This document shows, piece after piece, positions 10,034 through 22,304 of a DNA stretch of 64,000 nucleotides. The translations under genes were made by a program, and so were the position numbers. The notes beneath the pieces were generated by a model that was not told the DNA's origin, searched no databases, and saw only the letters and a program-made list of their open reading frames with translations. Numbering within the stretch: the stretch's first letter is position 1; each line of letters opens with the position of its first letter. This DNA comes from Lysinibacillus sphaericus (GTDB taxonomy: Bacteria; Bacillota; Bacilli; Bacillales_A; Planococcaceae): assembly GCF_002982115.1 (NCBI RefSeq), contig NZ_CP019980.1, forward strand, positions 628,001-692,000. The letters are read 5' to 3'.

Positions 10034-11290
10034 ATGAACGTATTAGTTATAGGAAGTGGCGGTCGTGAGCATGCAATTGCCAAACAATTTAGCATTTCTC
10101 CGTCCGTAAAAAAAGTATTCGTAGCGCCAGGTAATGATGGGATGCGAGAAGATGTTGAAGTTGTTGCGATTGACACAATGGATTTTGCAGGACTTGCACA
10201 ATTTGCTAAAGAAAACGAAGTAGATTTAACATTTGTTGGTCCAGAGCAACCACTTGCAGAAGGGATTGTCGATTTCTTTACGCAACGTGGTTTACGCGTA
10301 TTTGGTCCAACGAAGGCAGCAGCGCAAATTGAAAGCAGTAAATCATATGCCAAAGATATTATGAATAAATATCATATTCCTACCGCTGCACATGCAACAT
10401 TTACAGAATCAGAAAAAGCGATTGACTATATTAAAGCCCAAGGTGCACCAATTGTTATTAAGGCAGATGGCTTAGCGGCTGGTAAAGGTGTAGTAGTAGC
10501 TATGACAGAAGAAGAAGCGATTGATGCCGTACAGGATATGATCGGGAATCAGCGTTTTGGTGAGTCTTCATCTCGTGTAGTGATTGAAGAATTCCTTGAT
10601 GGTGAAGAATTCTCCTTTATGTCTTTTGTACATAAAGGACAAATTTATCCAATGGTGATTGCACAAGACCATAAACGGGCTTATGACGGCGATAAAGGAC
10701 CAAACACAGGTGGCATGGGTGCATATTCTCCTGTCCCACAAATATCGCAGGATGTAGTGGATGTCGCCTATCGAACAGTAGTTGAGCCGACTGTTAAAGG
10801 AATGGAAGCAGATGGGGTATCATTTACGGGTATTTTGTATGCGGGTCTAATTTTAACAAAAACGGGTCCTAAAGTAATCGAATTCAATGCGCGCTTTGGT
10901 GATCCAGAAACGCAGGTCGTCCTTCCACGCATGCAATCCGATTTCGGTGCCTTTATGAACGCATTAATGGAGGAAAAACCATTTGATTTGCAATGGTCAA
11001 ATGAAGCGATGTTAGGCGTTGTTATTGCTGCTGAAGGATATCCTGGTGATGTGGAGAAAGGAAATGCGTTACCGAACTTAGAAACACTTTCAGCTTCACA
11101 TGCAGTCTACCATGCAGGTACGAAGTTTGTAGATGGAAAATATGTAGGGAATGGTGGGCGTGTTTTACTTGTCGCGGCAAAAGCATCTACCTTACAAGAA
11201 GCACAAGAAAAAGTTTATGCTGGCATTGCCACAGTTGAATGGAACAACTTCTTCTATCGCAAAGATATTGGCTGGCGTACATTTAAATAA
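10034..11290 (+). CDS. purD: Phosphoribosylamine-glycine ligase (GAR synthetase)
   Basis: ATP-grasp enzyme that joins glycine to phosphoribosylamine. 418 aa. The N-terminus MNVLVIGSGGREHAIA, the LAAGKGVVVA segment near residue 155 and FNARFGDPETQVVLPR near residue 287 are diagnostic. The ribosome site is AAAGAGGAGG. It is the last gene of the purine cluster and is closed by a strong GC-rich terminator at 11339. A 193-bp gap with a hairpin separates it from purH. Confidence 0.97.
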   Translation: MNVLVIGSGGREHAIAKQFSISPSVKKVFVAPGNDGMREDVEVVAIDTMDFAGLAQFAKENEVDLTFVGPEQPLAEGIVDFFTQRGLRVFGPTKAAAQIESSKSYAKDIMNKYHIPTAAHATFTESEKAIDYIKAQGAPIVIKADGLAAGKGVVVAMTEEEAIDAVQDMIGNQRFGESSSRVVIEEFLDGEEFSFMSFVHKGQIYPMVIAQDHKRAYDGDKGPNTGGMGAYSPVPQISQDVVDVAYRTVVEPTVKGMEADGVSFTGILYAGLILTKTGPKVIEFNARFGDPETQVVLPRMQSDFGAFMNALMEEKPFDLQWSNEAMLGVVIAAEGYPGDVEKGNALPNLETLSASHAVYHAGTKFVDGKYVGNGGRVLLVAAKASTLQEAQEKVYAGIATVEWNNFFYRKDIGWRTFK

Positions 11291-11338
11291 CATTTACGAA
11301 TATTTTTCATAGACTTTTCATTTCTCTAAAAAGTAAGG

Positions 11339-11372
11339 AGCCGTCTCAAATTTGTATTGAGACGGCTTCTTT
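11339..11372. terminator. Bidirectional terminator between purD and the convergent gene
   Basis: AGCCGTCTCAA (11339-11349) pairs perfectly with TTGAGACGGCT (11357-11367) around a 7-nt loop, followed by a short T-rich tract. It sits just before the 3' end of the convergent minus-strand gene, so it can end transcripts from both sides. Confidence 0.85.
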
Positions 11373-11374
11373 GA

Positions 11375-11833
11375 CTAAGAAGGATTTTGTGCTTTTGTTG
11401 TAGAATTTTTACTGTCCGAGGAATGTTGGTTTGAAGTGCTGGTGTCAGATGAGTTAGAAGCACTTGAATTAGAAGCACTTGCAGTTATATCTGACGAATT
11501 ACCAGTAATCGCAGAGGAGAAATCCTTCATTAGCTTACCAATCTGTTCAGAGGACATTGGATTTTGTTCAGAAGACATAGAATTTTGCCCACTGAACATA
11601 CTTTGCATAGAGGTGTTCATGGCAGTTTCCACATTTGAGTTTAACATTGCCTTTGCAGGACAATATTTAAAAATACCCTCAGCCATTTTCATTGCCCCTA
11701 ATGCGATCATCAGTCGACTTTTCAAACAGTTAGGATTTCTTGAAACTTTAGCGATACCAAATGCCGTCATACTTGTGCCAAGGGCAAAACGGCAAAAGGC
11801 ATTTTTATCACTAAGATTTGCTTGTTGCATCAT
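11375..11833 (-). CDS. DUF2892-like small protein with hydrophilic tail
   Basis: 152 aa. The start is ATG at 11833, 7 nt after AAAGGAGG (11841-11848, minus strand); an upstream ATG at 11854 lies ahead of that site and is unlikely. Residues 1 to about 70 carry two mildly hydrophobic stretches (FALGTSMTAFGIAKVS, LMIALGAMKMAEGIFKYCP) like DUF2892/YgaP-type membrane-associated domains. The rest is a Ser/Asn/Met-rich low-complexity tail with near repeats (SMQSMFSGQNSMSSEQNPMSSEQ). It is convergent to purD. Function unknown; the family call is moderate. Confidence 0.7.
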   Translation of the reverse strand: MMQQANLSDKNAFCRFALGTSMTAFGIAKVSRNPNCLKSRLMIALGAMKMAEGIFKYCPAKAMLNSNVETAMNTSMQSMFSGQNSMSSEQNPMSSEQIGKLMKDFSSAITGNSSDITASASNSSASNSSDTSTSNQHSSDSKNSTTKAQNPS

Positions 11834-12144
11834 ATCATTTCCTCCTTTAGTCATAGTGGAAAAAATAAAGCGGGGTGCACTTTGCTTTATGAAAGTGCTG
11901 TGTTACGATTGAAACAAGATGATTGCATAAAGCATTATTTTGCTTCATGTTGCAGATAATCTGAAATGAAGATGTACATGGCTCGGTTTTTGAAAGGCGT
12001 CAACTTGTGAGTCCTATTCAAAATGCGAACGCCAATACATCCATATGCACAATGAATGCAAAAGCGTTTATGCAGTAGTAGTATGTGAATTCAAATAGGA
12101 ATTACACAATGAAATTTTACGCAAATTAGGAAGGAGCGATTTAC

Positions 12145-13866
12145 ATGGATCCAGTATGGAAAATTACGGAATTGCGTCAGCATTTAGCTGTTATAGATGG
12201 CAAAAAATCGCCTAATATTGTCTTAAAAAATGCACGTTATTTACATAGCATGCTGAAACAATGGGTGATAGGGAATATTTGGATTGCAGGAGACCGTATC
12301 GTGTATGCGGGAGAAAAAATGCCTCCAGTAATAGATGGAACAGAAATAGTGGATTGTTCGGATAAAACGATTGTACCTGGCTACATTGAACCACATGTTC
12401 ATCCGTTCCAGTTGTATCATCCTCAATCCTTTGCTGATTTTTGTGGGCAACTTGGGACTACAGCTTTTATATCGGATAATTTAAGCTTCGTCTTATCTTT
12501 AGAAAACAAGAAAGCGTTTTCAATATTAGATGACTTAAAGAAATTACCGTTTTCGTTTTATTGGTGGACGCGCTTTGATTCACAAACAGAAATGGAGCAA
12601 GAGGAAGAAATTTTTTCAAACACTTCGATTTTAGAATGGTTAGAACGTGACGATGTATTGTTAGGTGGAGAGCTAACGGGCTGGCCTCGTTTACTGCATG
12701 GTGATGATTTAATGCTTTATCGCATGCAAATGGCGAAAGGATATGGTAAAAAGATTGAAGGTCATTTTCCAGGTGCATCAGAGCGCACTTTAGCGCGGAT
12801 GAAATTACTTGGTGCAGATGGAGACCACGAAGCCATGACGGTGGAAGAAGTAGAACGTCGTATTATGCAAGGATTTGCCGTAACGCTTCGTCATTCTTCA
12901 ATTCGTCCAGATTTACCAAATCTATTGAAAGGAATCGTAGAAAAACAACTACCGATATTCGATCATCTAATGATGACAACGGATGGCTCAACACCATCAT
13001 TCCATCAGGATGGTGTGATGGATAAATGTATTCAAGTCGCATTAGATGCAGGGGTTTCACCAATCGATGCTTACCAAATGGCATCCTATAATGTTGCGCG
13101 TTATTACAATATGTCGAACTTACATGGTTTTATTGCGACGGGACGCTTTGCCTCACTAAATATTCTACAAGATGAATATCATCCAATACCGGAAAGTGTA
13201 CTATCAAAAGGTGTTTGGTTAAAGCGTGATGGAGAACGGGTGCATCGTTTTGCTGACATAGATTATTCAGCAATTCCTTCTTTTGATTTGGACTTTTCGC
13301 TAACCTCTCATGATTTCCAATTTTCAATGCCATTTGGAATTGAATTAGTAAATGACGTTATAACGAAACCTTATAATTCATTGATTACACGAGAAGGGCA
13401 GCTTGCAAACCATGATGAAAGTTATTTAATGCTGATTAATCGAAGTGGTAACTGGCATGTTAATACGATGATTAAAGGTTTTGCCACAAACGTTCAAGGT
13501 TTTGCCTCCTCCTATTCAAATACTGGGGATATTTTGCTTATCGGCAAAAATAAAGACGATATGCAAAAGGCATTTGAAGAGATGAAGGCAATGCGTGGAG
13601 GCATTGTGCTTGTAGAAAAGGGAGAGGTCGTAGCATCTGTTCCGTTAACTATCGGTGGTATTCTGTATCAAGGGAATATGGAGGAACTGACAGTGAAGGA
13701 GCTTGATTTAAAACAAGCATTGGCAGAACGTGGCTATCGTTTAGGAGATGCCATTTATACTTTGCTATTTTTACAATCTACACATTTGCCGTATATACGA
13801 ATAACACCAAAAGGGATTTTTGATGTCCTGAAGAATAAATTATTATTACCAGCAGTAATGCGGTAG
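12145..13866 (+). CDS. yerA: Adenine deaminase-like amidohydrolase (YerA family)
   Basis: 573-aa metal-dependent hydrolase of the adenine deaminase family, which would turn adenine into hypoxanthine in purine salvage. PGYIEPHVHPF (first metal ligands, HxH) lies near residue 85, and GHFPGASE and GADGDHEAM near residues 210-235 match the family's ordered His/Glu segments. Position directly after purD matches B. subtilis yerA, which is annotated only as a putative adenine deaminase, so substrate is inferred. ATG 12145 follows GGAAGGAG. The 290 bp upstream show no clear promoter to me. Confidence 0.85.
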   Translation: MDPVWKITELRQHLAVIDGKKSPNIVLKNARYLHSMLKQWVIGNIWIAGDRIVYAGEKMPPVIDGTEIVDCSDKTIVPGYIEPHVHPFQLYHPQSFADFCGQLGTTAFISDNLSFVLSLENKKAFSILDDLKKLPFSFYWWTRFDSQTEMEQEEEIFSNTSILEWLERDDVLLGGELTGWPRLLHGDDLMLYRMQMAKGYGKKIEGHFPGASERTLARMKLLGADGDHEAMTVEEVERRIMQGFAVTLRHSSIRPDLPNLLKGIVEKQLPIFDHLMMTTDGSTPSFHQDGVMDKCIQVALDAGVSPIDAYQMASYNVARYYNMSNLHGFIATGRFASLNILQDEYHPIPESVLSKGVWLKRDGERVHRFADIDYSAIPSFDLDFSLTSHDFQFSMPFGIELVNDVITKPYNSLITREGQLANHDESYLMLINRSGNWHVNTMIKGFATNVQGFASSYSNTGDILLIGKNKDDMQKAFEEMKAMRGGIVLVEKGEVVASVPLTIGGILYQGNMEELTVKELDLKQALAERGYRLGDAIYTLLFLQSTHLPYIRITPKGIFDVLKNKLLLPAVMR

Positions 13867-13946
13867 TTAAAGTAGTACAATTTATATAGCGCCAGAGCAC
13901 CAGCAAATAGACATTACATCAGAGCGGCATTGACTAAAGGAGAGTA

Positions 13947-15005
13947 ATGCAAGTGTTAAAATCAAAAAAACTACTAGTTGGCTTAGCATTAAGCGCCTTG
14001 TTCATCGGTGGATGTTCAAAAGATGCATCTGAATCAGATGAGGAAGCAACGAAAGTAGATGACAAGCCAGCTATTGAAGAGCCTGCAAAGCAAGAGACAT
14101 TTGTGGCACCGTTAACAGGAGAGAGTGTTGAAGAAGAAGTAACACAGCGTCCAATTATAGTGACCATTAATAATCATCCTGCCGCACGCCCTCAATCAGG
14201 TTTGGCATCCGCAGATATTATTTATGAAATGCTAGCTGAAGGAGACGTTACGCGTTTACTAGCAGTCTATCAAAGTGATTTACCAGAAAACATTGGCCCA
14301 GTACGAAGTGCACGTTCATATTTTGTAGATATGGCAAAAGGTCTTGGGGCATTTTATGTCGCACATGGCTACAGCCCAGAGGCAAAAGCGATGCTTAGTA
14401 ATAATGTTGTGGATAATATAAATGGTATGAATTACGATGGTACACTGTTTAAACGCTCGAATGATCGCGTAGCTCCACATAACTCTTATATTACCTCTGA
14501 AAATATATTAAAAGGTGCTGAAAAAGTAGGCGCTTCAATGAATTACAGTGAAAAAGTGCATCAGGCTTTTTATGAACCCGATGAACGTGGTAAAATAGGC
14601 GTTGAAACAAGTCAAGTTGACATTAACTATGGGAATAGTAATTATTTCCACAATACGTATGTGTACGATCATCAAACGAATCGTTATGGACGACAATCGG
14701 CAGGCGTGGAAACGAAAGATATGTTGACAGGCGAAGCATTAACATTTGCAAATGTGTTATTTTTTGAAATGAATCACCAAACAATTGATAATGTGGGTCG
14801 TCAAGATATTGATTTAACCTCTGGTGGAAATGCGTATGTATTGCAAAATGGTTATTTAAGAGAAGTAAAATGGGCTAATATCGATGGATTACCAATGGCT
14901 GTCGAAGAATCTGGTGACCTTGTAAAGCTAGTTCCAGGAAAGTCATGGGTTCATTTCGTACCAGCTTCACCAGGGTTACAAGCAATGGTGAAAACGCAGC
15001 CTTAA
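13947..15005 (+). CDS. yerB: DUF3048-type lipoprotein YerB
   Basis: 352-aa exported lipoprotein: basic N-terminus, hydrophobic core and lipobox FIGGC at about residue 27, then an acidic linker (DASESDEEATKVDD). The body matches YerB/DUF3048 (RPIIVTINNHPAARPQSGLA, IGPVRSARSYF). The biochemical role is unknown in the family. It lies between yerA and yerC as in B. subtilis, 16 bp upstream of yerC. The ATG at 13947 is very close to AAAGGAGAG; GTG at 13953 is an alternative start. Confidence 0.88.
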   Translation: MQVLKSKKLLVGLALSALFIGGCSKDASESDEEATKVDDKPAIEEPAKQETFVAPLTGESVEEEVTQRPIIVTINNHPAARPQSGLASADIIYEMLAEGDVTRLLAVYQSDLPENIGPVRSARSYFVDMAKGLGAFYVAHGYSPEAKAMLSNNVVDNINGMNYDGTLFKRSNDRVAPHNSYITSENILKGAEKVGASMNYSEKVHQAFYEPDERGKIGVETSQVDINYGNSNYFHNTYVYDHQTNRYGRQSAGVETKDMLTGEALTFANVLFFEMNHQTIDNVGRQDIDLTSGGNAYVLQNGYLREVKWANIDGLPMAVEESGDLVKLVPGKSWVHFVPASPGLQAMVKTQP

Positions 15006-15021
15006 GAGGGAGGAAAACTGT

Positions 15022-15342
15022 ATGCAAATCGAAAAAATTCGAGGGCATCAAACAGATCAGTTATTTAAAGCAGTACTAGAACTGAAGGACATTGAAGAAT
15101 GCTATAAATTTTTTGATGATTTATGTACGATTAGTGAAATTCAATCACTAGCACAACGCTTTGAGGTAGCACATTTATTACGTTTAAAGAAAACCTATGA
15201 ATCCATTAAAAAGGAGACAGGGGCAAGTACCGCAACAATTTCTCGTGTACGTCGCTGCTTTGATTATGGTAACGATACATATGATGAAATGTTAGGTCGT
15301 TTGTATCCAGATGAAAAGCCGTTTCAAGCACCAAAAGAATAG
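15022..15342 (+). CDS. yerC: YerC/YecD TrpR-related DNA-binding protein
   Basis: 106 aa. Belongs to the TrpR-like YerC/YecD family: EIQSLAQRFEVAHLL followed by KKETGASTATISRVRRCF, a helix-turn-helix like that of TrpR. The regulated genes are not known. ATG 15022 follows GAGGGAGGAAAA. Cotranscription with yerB is likely (16-bp gap), and a terminator follows directly. Confidence 0.9.
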   Translation: MQIEKIRGHQTDQLFKAVLELKDIEECYKFFDDLCTISEIQSLAQRFEVAHLLRLKKTYESIKKETGASTATISRVRRCFDYGNDTYDEMLGRLYPDEKPFQAPKE

Positions 15343-15350
15343 TAGGTAAG

Positions 15351-15388
15351 AGGCTGGGTAGAGTTTCTGCTCAGTCTTTTATATTTTT
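15351..15388 (+). terminator. Terminator after yerC
   Basis: Positions 15351-15362 pair with 15366-15377 over 12 bp (several G-U) with a 3-nt loop, followed by a T-rich run. The left arm begins AGGCTGGG, the same core as the inverted repeat of the element at 52866, so it may be a decayed relative. Confidence 0.75.
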
Positions 15389-15451
15389 TTGTAGAGAGCC
15401 ATAAGCTATACTTGTAAACGAATAGATAGAAAATGATAGGTGGTAAAATAG

Positions 15452-16141
15452 ATGGATTATTTAGAGTGGAGACATGTGTTCAAGTTAGACCCAGCAAAGG
15501 ACATATCGGATGAAGCACTAGAAAAAATTTGTGAATCTGGAACGGATGTTATTTTGGTTGGCGGCACAGATGGCGTAACATTAGATGGCGTATTAGATTT
15601 GCTTGTTCGTGTGCGTCGCTTTGAAGTACCAATAGCGCTGGAAATTTCAACAATTGATGCAGTAACGCCTGGCTATGACTATTATTTTATTCCAACGGTG
15701 TTAAATAGTGATGACCCGAAATGGATTAAAAATTTACACCATGAGGCTATTAAAGAATATGGCGATATTATGGTTTGGGATGAGTTAGTAGCTGAAGGGT
15801 ATTGTATTTTAAATCCAAATTGTAAAGTTGCAGAAGTAACACAAGCGAATACCGATTTATCGACGGATGATGTAGTGGCCTATGCACGAATGGCAGAAAA
15901 CTTCTTTAAACTGCCTGTATTTTATTTAGAATATAGCGGAGAATATGGCGATATTGCAATAGTACGTGCGGTGAAAAATGAATTGCAAAATACAAAGCTC
16001 TTTTACGGTGGTGGCATAACTTCTTCTAAGCAAGCTGCTGAAATGGCACAAGTTGCTGATACTGTAGTTGTGGGAAATATTATATATGAGGATTTAAAAG
16101 CTGCACTTTCGACTGTTAAGGCTGTAAAAAATGCGATATAA
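15452..16141 (+). CDS. pcrB: Heptaprenylglyceryl phosphate synthase
   Basis: 229-aa TIM-barrel prenyltransferase that moves a heptaprenyl group onto sn-glycerol-1-phosphate, as shown for B. subtilis PcrB. Seen here: [14 protein letters not shown] at the N-terminus, LVGGTDGVT near residue 34, [10 protein letters not shown] near residue 157 and [12 protein letters not shown] near residue 185, the substrate and phosphate loops. It precedes pcrA as in B. subtilis, and its stop is 31 bp before the pcrA start. Confidence 0.95.
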   Translation: MDYLEWRHVFKLDPAKDISDEALEKICESGTDVILVGGTDGVTLDGVLDLLVRVRRFEVPIALEISTIDAVTPGYDYYFIPTVLNSDDPKWIKNLHHEAIKEYGDIMVWDELVAEGYCILNPNCKVAEVTQANTDLSTDDVVAYARMAENFFKLPVFYLEYSGEYGDIAIVRAVKNELQNTKLFYGGGITSSKQAAEMAQVADTVVVGNIIYEDLKAALSTVKAVKNAI

Positions 16142-16172
16142 TTAAGAACAAATGTTTGTAAGGCGGTGCGAA

Positions 16173-18425
16173 ATGGAGCATTTAACAAAAAACTTATTAG
16201 TAGGTATGAACCCCGAACAGGAAAAAGCAGTAAAAACAACTGAAGGGCCATTGCTAATTATGGCAGGCGCTGGTTCGGGCAAAACGAGAGTACTAACACA
16301 TCGTATTGCGTACTTAATCATAGAAAAAGAAGTATACCCATCAAAGATTTTAGCGATTACGTTCACGAATAAGGCTGCTCGTGAAATGAGAGAGCGGATA
16401 GATGGCATTCTCGGAAATGGAACGGGCGACAGCATGTGGGTATCAACATTTCACTCGATGTGCGTACGCATTTTGCGCCGTAATATCGAGCAACTAGGTA
16501 TTTCACGCAACTTCTCGATTTTAGATTCGACAGATCAGCTATCAGTTATTAAAAATGTCTTAAAAGATGAAAATATTGACCCTAAGCGTTTTGAACCACG
16601 TGCTATTTTAAATGCGATTAGTTCAGCAAAAAATGAATGCATAACTGCAGATGAATATGCAGCGCAAATCAATGAACATAATCCGTATGAAAAAACGGTT
16701 GCCCTTGTTTATAAAGGCTATGAAAAAAGATTACGACGCAATCAGTCACTCGATTTTGATGATTTAATCATGACAACGATTACCTTATTTAAACGAGTAC
16801 CTGAAGTATTAGAATACTATCAAAATAAATTTCAATATATTCATGTTGACGAATATCAAGATACTAATAAATCGCAATATTTATTAGTGCAATTACTTGC
16901 GAAAAAATTTAAAAATATTTGTGTCGTAGGGGATTCCGACCAATCCATTTATCGTTGGCGAGGCGCTGATATTGGCAATATTTTATCGTTCGAAAAAGAT
17001 TATCCAAATGCTAAGGTCATTATGTTAGAGCAAAATTATCGCTCTACAAAGCGCATCCTCCAAGCGGCAAATGACGTCATTCAAAATAATACAAGCCGTT
17101 ATCCGAAAGAGCTGCGCACAGAAAATGCACATGGTGAAAAAATTGCTTTATATAAAGCATATAATGAGCAGGAAGAAGCGCAGTTTGTCGTGCAAACAAT
17201 CCAACAGCTTATGGAGAAGGAAAATCGTTCATTTGATGATTTCGCCATCTTATACCGTACAAATGCACAGTCTCGTGTGATGGAAGAAGTGCTTGTGAAG
17301 TCCAATATGGCGTATCGAATTGTGGGTGGTACAAAATTCTATGACCGTAAAGAAATAAAGGATTTATTGGCGTATTTACGTCTAATCGCCAACAATGACG
17401 ATGATTTATCGCTTGCGCGTATTATCAACGAACCGAAGCGTAGTATTGGTGCTACCTCATTTGAAAAAATGGCACGCTATGCAATTGATCAGGATCGCTC
17501 CATTTTTGATGCGATGAATGATCTAATCTTTATGGGACTAACAGGAAAAGCTGCTGCTTCAGCGGAACATTTTTATGCAATGATTAAAGGTTTTACAGAA
17601 ATGCAAAATTACTTATCTGTGACGGAAATCGTGGAACAAGTAATTGAGAAATCAGGCTATCGTGCGATGTTACAAAACGAAAAGTCTATTGAAGCGGAAA
17701 GTCGTTTAGAAAATATTGAGGAATTTTTATCTGTAACAAAAGCATTTGAAGAACGCAGTGAAGATAAGAGCTTAATCGCCTTCTTGACGGACTTAGCTCT
17801 TATTGCCGATATCGATGCGCTTGACAAGGAAGATGCATCAAAAGGCAATATTATTTTAATGACGATGCATGCTGCAAAAGGATTAGAATTCCCTGTCGTT
17901 TTCATTATTGGCATGGAAGAAAATATTTTCCCTCACTCTCGTTCTTTAGACGACAACGATGAAATGGAAGAGGAACGACGACTGGCATATGTTGGCATTA
18001 CACGGGCAGAGGAACGGTTGTATTTAACATGTGCACAATCGCGTACGATTTTTGGTCGTTCAAGCTTTAACAATGCTTCCCGTTTCTTACGTGAAATTTC
18101 AGAGGACATTTTAGAGTCAATTTCCAAAGGTGGTTCAAAACCTGAAGTACCATTTGCATCAAGTAATCGCTCGTCTAGTGGGTATTCAAAACGCACACTT
18201 GGCGCGCACCAGCATACACAACCAGCAACTGCACGCCTGCAAGCAACTGGAGGCGACCAATTCGGTTGGAAGGCTGGGGATAAAGCGATTCATAAAAAAT
18301 GGGGAACAGGTATGGTTGTTAGCGTAAAAGGTGAAGGTGATAGTACAGAACTTGATATCGCATTTCCACAACCAATCGGTATTAAGCGACTATTGGCGCA
18401 ATTTGCACCTATTGAAAAAGCGTAA
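16173..18425 (+). CDS. pcrA: ATP-dependent DNA helicase PcrA
   Basis: SF1A 3'-5' helicase (750 aa from ATG 16173, preceded by AAGGCGGTG; an in-frame ATG at 16152 lacks a ribosome site and homology). It works in repair, rolling-circle replication and clearing of RNA polymerase. Motif [15 protein letters not shown] lies near residue 30, VDEYQDTN (motif II) near 227, [14 protein letters not shown] (III) near 255, [14 protein letters not shown] (V) near 565 and [12 protein letters not shown] (VI) near 605. The C-terminal [15 protein letters not shown] segment is the Tudor-like RNA-polymerase-binding tail. Confidence 0.97.
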   Translation: MEHLTKNLLVGMNPEQEKAVKTTEGPLLIMAGAGSGKTRVLTHRIAYLIIEKEVYPSKILAITFTNKAAREMRERIDGILGNGTGDSMWVSTFHSMCVRILRRNIEQLGISRNFSILDSTDQLSVIKNVLKDENIDPKRFEPRAILNAISSAKNECITADEYAAQINEHNPYEKTVALVYKGYEKRLRRNQSLDFDDLIMTTITLFKRVPEVLEYYQNKFQYIHVDEYQDTNKSQYLLVQLLAKKFKNICVVGDSDQSIYRWRGADIGNILSFEKDYPNAKVIMLEQNYRSTKRILQAANDVIQNNTSRYPKELRTENAHGEKIALYKAYNEQEEAQFVVQTIQQLMEKENRSFDDFAILYRTNAQSRVMEEVLVKSNMAYRIVGGTKFYDRKEIKDLLAYLRLIANNDDDLSLARIINEPKRSIGATSFEKMARYAIDQDRSIFDAMNDLIFMGLTGKAAASAEHFYAMIKGFTEMQNYLSVTEIVEQVIEKSGYRAMLQNEKSIEAESRLENIEEFLSVTKAFEERSEDKSLIAFLTDLALIADIDALDKEDASKGNIILMTMHAAKGLEFPVVFIIGMEENIFPHSRSLDDNDEMEEERRLAYVGITRAEERLYLTCAQSRTIFGRSSFNNASRFLREISEDILESISKGGSKPEVPFASSNRSSSGYSKRTLGAHQHTQPATARLQATGGDQFGWKAGDKAIHKKWGTGMVVSVKGEGDSTELDIAFPQPIGIKRLLAQFAPIEKA

Positions 18426-18439
18426 GCGGAGGAACTTAA

Positions 18440-20437
<1,998 letters not shown>

Positions 20438-20568
20438 CATCATTTAAAGTAAAGTTTCATAACGCAAGGAAACAGTAAAGCATGAAGAATATTTGCGCCC
20501 GAAAATTAGTGGCGTCAAATATAATTTGTACAAGACGAATCTGATATTAGTAAAGGGGTACTAACATA

Positions 20569-21705
20569 ATGAAGTCATTTCGACTCATTCCAGCAATTGT
20601 AGCTGCTGCAATGCTAGTCGGCTGTGTGCCTTCGAATAAGAAGGAGACAGAGCTTACACAGGAAACGCAACAGGAAAAAGCGGAAACAACGATTATTCCT
20701 AGTCTACAGATTGATGAATCTTTTTATAAAACACTAATTCCTTATAAAGAAAGTGCAAGCCGTGGATTAGTCGTTTCAAATATTTACACGAAGTATGATA
20801 TGAAGGAAGTTGAAACAGGGTTAATGCGTCTTTCTCAAAATGAGTTTGACACAGAAAATTATTACTTCCAAGAAGGGCAATATTTAGCTGAAAGCACAGT
20901 AAGCTCCTGGTTAGCGCGTAGTTCACAAACGGAGGATGGTTTAAATCCTCCGACAACAGACGCTATGACGCCAGAAGAACGTGCAACAAAAGCGCCGGTT
21001 TATTTAGCCCATATTGTCGAGCAAAACTACTTAAAGAAAACGGATGATAACAAAGTAAAACTAGGTGGTATTTCAATCGGGCTTGCTTTGAATTCTATTT
21101 ATTATTATCAGAAAGAACAATATGGGGAGTATTACGAGGAGCCTATTCCGGAGTCTGCTCTTATTGAACAAGGCAAAAAGATGGCGGCTGAAATCGTTTC
21201 CCGTATGCGTACACGTGATGAACTAAAAGATGTACCAATTGTCGTTGGGCTATTTAAACAGCGAGCGCGCAATGAAATAATTCCAGGTACGTATTTTACT
21301 TATGGTGTTGCCAAAGAAGGGCAAAATGATATTGGCGATTGGCAGGCGCTAGATGAAGAATATGTGATGTTCCCTACAGATGACACACATGATGCTTATC
21401 GAGATGTAAGTAATAATTTTAAAAACTTCAAACAAGATGTTGATAAATATTTTTCTAACTATACGAGTGTCATCGGCACTGGCTTCTATCAAAATAAAAA
21501 AATACAAAAGCTCTCAATTGAAATTCCAATCCAATTTTTCGGCACGGCTGAAATTATTGGTTTCACACAATATTTGACGGGCGTCCTTATCAATCAATTT
21601 GATAATATTAATGTCGAAGTGAGCATTACATCGGTTAATGGTCCAGAAGCTTTAATTATGAAAGAAGCGAATGATAAAGACCCATATGTACACGTGTATG
21701 AGTAA
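20569..21705 (+). CDS. camS: CamS-family sex pheromone lipoprotein (YerH)
   Basis: 378-aa lipoprotein: basic start, hydrophobic core, lipobox LVGC with Cys at about residue 19. The body matches the CamS/YerH family, whose signal-peptide fragment acts as a pheromone in enterococci and staphylococci; the role of the mature protein is unclear. Whether a processed peptide (from AIVAAAMLVG) has any activity here is not shown. Its location after ligA matches yerH of B. subtilis. Followed by its own terminator. Confidence 0.88.
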   Translation: MKSFRLIPAIVAAAMLVGCVPSNKKETELTQETQQEKAETTIIPSLQIDESFYKTLIPYKESASRGLVVSNIYTKYDMKEVETGLMRLSQNEFDTENYYFQEGQYLAESTVSSWLARSSQTEDGLNPPTTDAMTPEERATKAPVYLAHIVEQNYLKKTDDNKVKLGGISIGLALNSIYYYQKEQYGEYYEEPIPESALIEQGKKMAAEIVSRMRTRDELKDVPIVVGLFKQRARNEIIPGTYFTYGVAKEGQNDIGDWQALDEEYVMFPTDDTHDAYRDVSNNFKNFKQDVDKYFSNYTSVIGTGFYQNKKIQKLSIEIPIQFFGTAEIIGFTQYLTGVLINQFDNINVEVSITSVNGPEALIMKEANDKDPYVHVYE

Positions 21706-21706
21706 A

Positions 21707-21737
21707 AAATAGTCAGCCTTGTGCTGGCTATTTTTTT
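21707..21737 (+). terminator. Terminator after camS
   Basis: AAATAGTCAGC (21707-21717) pairs along its whole length with GCTGGCTATTT (21723-21733; one G-U), 5-nt loop, followed by a T-run to 21737. It lies directly after the camS stop. Confidence 0.88.
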
Positions 21738-21882
21738 AATGAAATGAGAACAAGACATAGTATGTAATAAGCCTCAAAGTACGGAAATGCGCTATGGATG
21801 ATGTTGTCCATTTCAACAATAGAAGACATCATAAGACAACACTTTGTCATAGTAGTGAAAGTTTCTATATTTTTGGTGAAAG

Positions 21883-21913
21883 TTGTGATTTTTAGTAGGA
21901 AAAATGTTATGAT
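21883..21913 (+). promoter_or_regulatory. Possible gatCAB promoter (extended -10)
   Basis: TTGTGA at 21883-21888 and TATGAT at 21908-21913 are 19 bp apart, which is long. The -10 is preceded by TGT, giving an extended -10 motif that tolerates poor spacing. It lies 80 bp before gatC, downstream of the camS terminator. Confidence 0.4.
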
Positions 21914-21992
21914 AATGGGCATGGTTAACTTTATTCAACCCTATTGTTATCGATAAAAACAATGAATTGGATAGTATTCGGAGGTGTGAACA

Positions 21993-22280
21993 ATGGCAAA
22001 ATTAACAAAAGAAGAGGTTAAGCACGTTGCGAATTTAGCACGTCTTGCAATTACAGAAGAAGAAGCGGAAAAATTTGCTGAGCAACTTGGGAAAATTACT
22101 GACTTTGCAGAGCAGTTAAACGAGTTAGATACTACAAATGTTGAACCAACAACACACGTTTTACCATTAGTAAACGTAATGCGTGAAGACGTGGCAACTA
22201 AAGGTTTAGACCGCGATGTAATGATGTTAAATGTAAAAGAACAAGAAGATGGTCAAGTAAAAGTACCAGCTATCATGTAA
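21993..22280 (+). CDS. gatC: Glutamyl-tRNA(Gln)/aspartyl-tRNA(Asn) amidotransferase subunit C
   Basis: 95-aa subunit that wraps GatA and GatB in the GatCAB complex, which amidates misacylated Glu-tRNA(Gln) and Asp-tRNA(Asn). Typical GatC sequence: [22 protein letters not shown] at the start and [15 protein letters not shown] near residue 50. AGGTG precedes the ATG. First gene of gatCAB, 24 bp before gatA. Confidence 0.96.
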   Translation: MAKLTKEEVKHVANLARLAITEEEAEKFAEQLGKITDFAEQLNELDTTNVEPTTHVLPLVNVMREDVATKGLDRDVMMLNVKEQEDGQVKVPAIM

Positions 22281-22304
22281 TACTAAAACATAGGAGGATT
22301 CCTC

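Noticed and set aside
11436-11912. 158-aa open frame on the plus strand opposite the DUF2892-like gene
   Set aside because: It is the antisense shadow of the minus-strand gene, which has a good ribosome site, homology-like hydrophobic repeats and a terminator; the plus frame has no ribosome site and odd composition.
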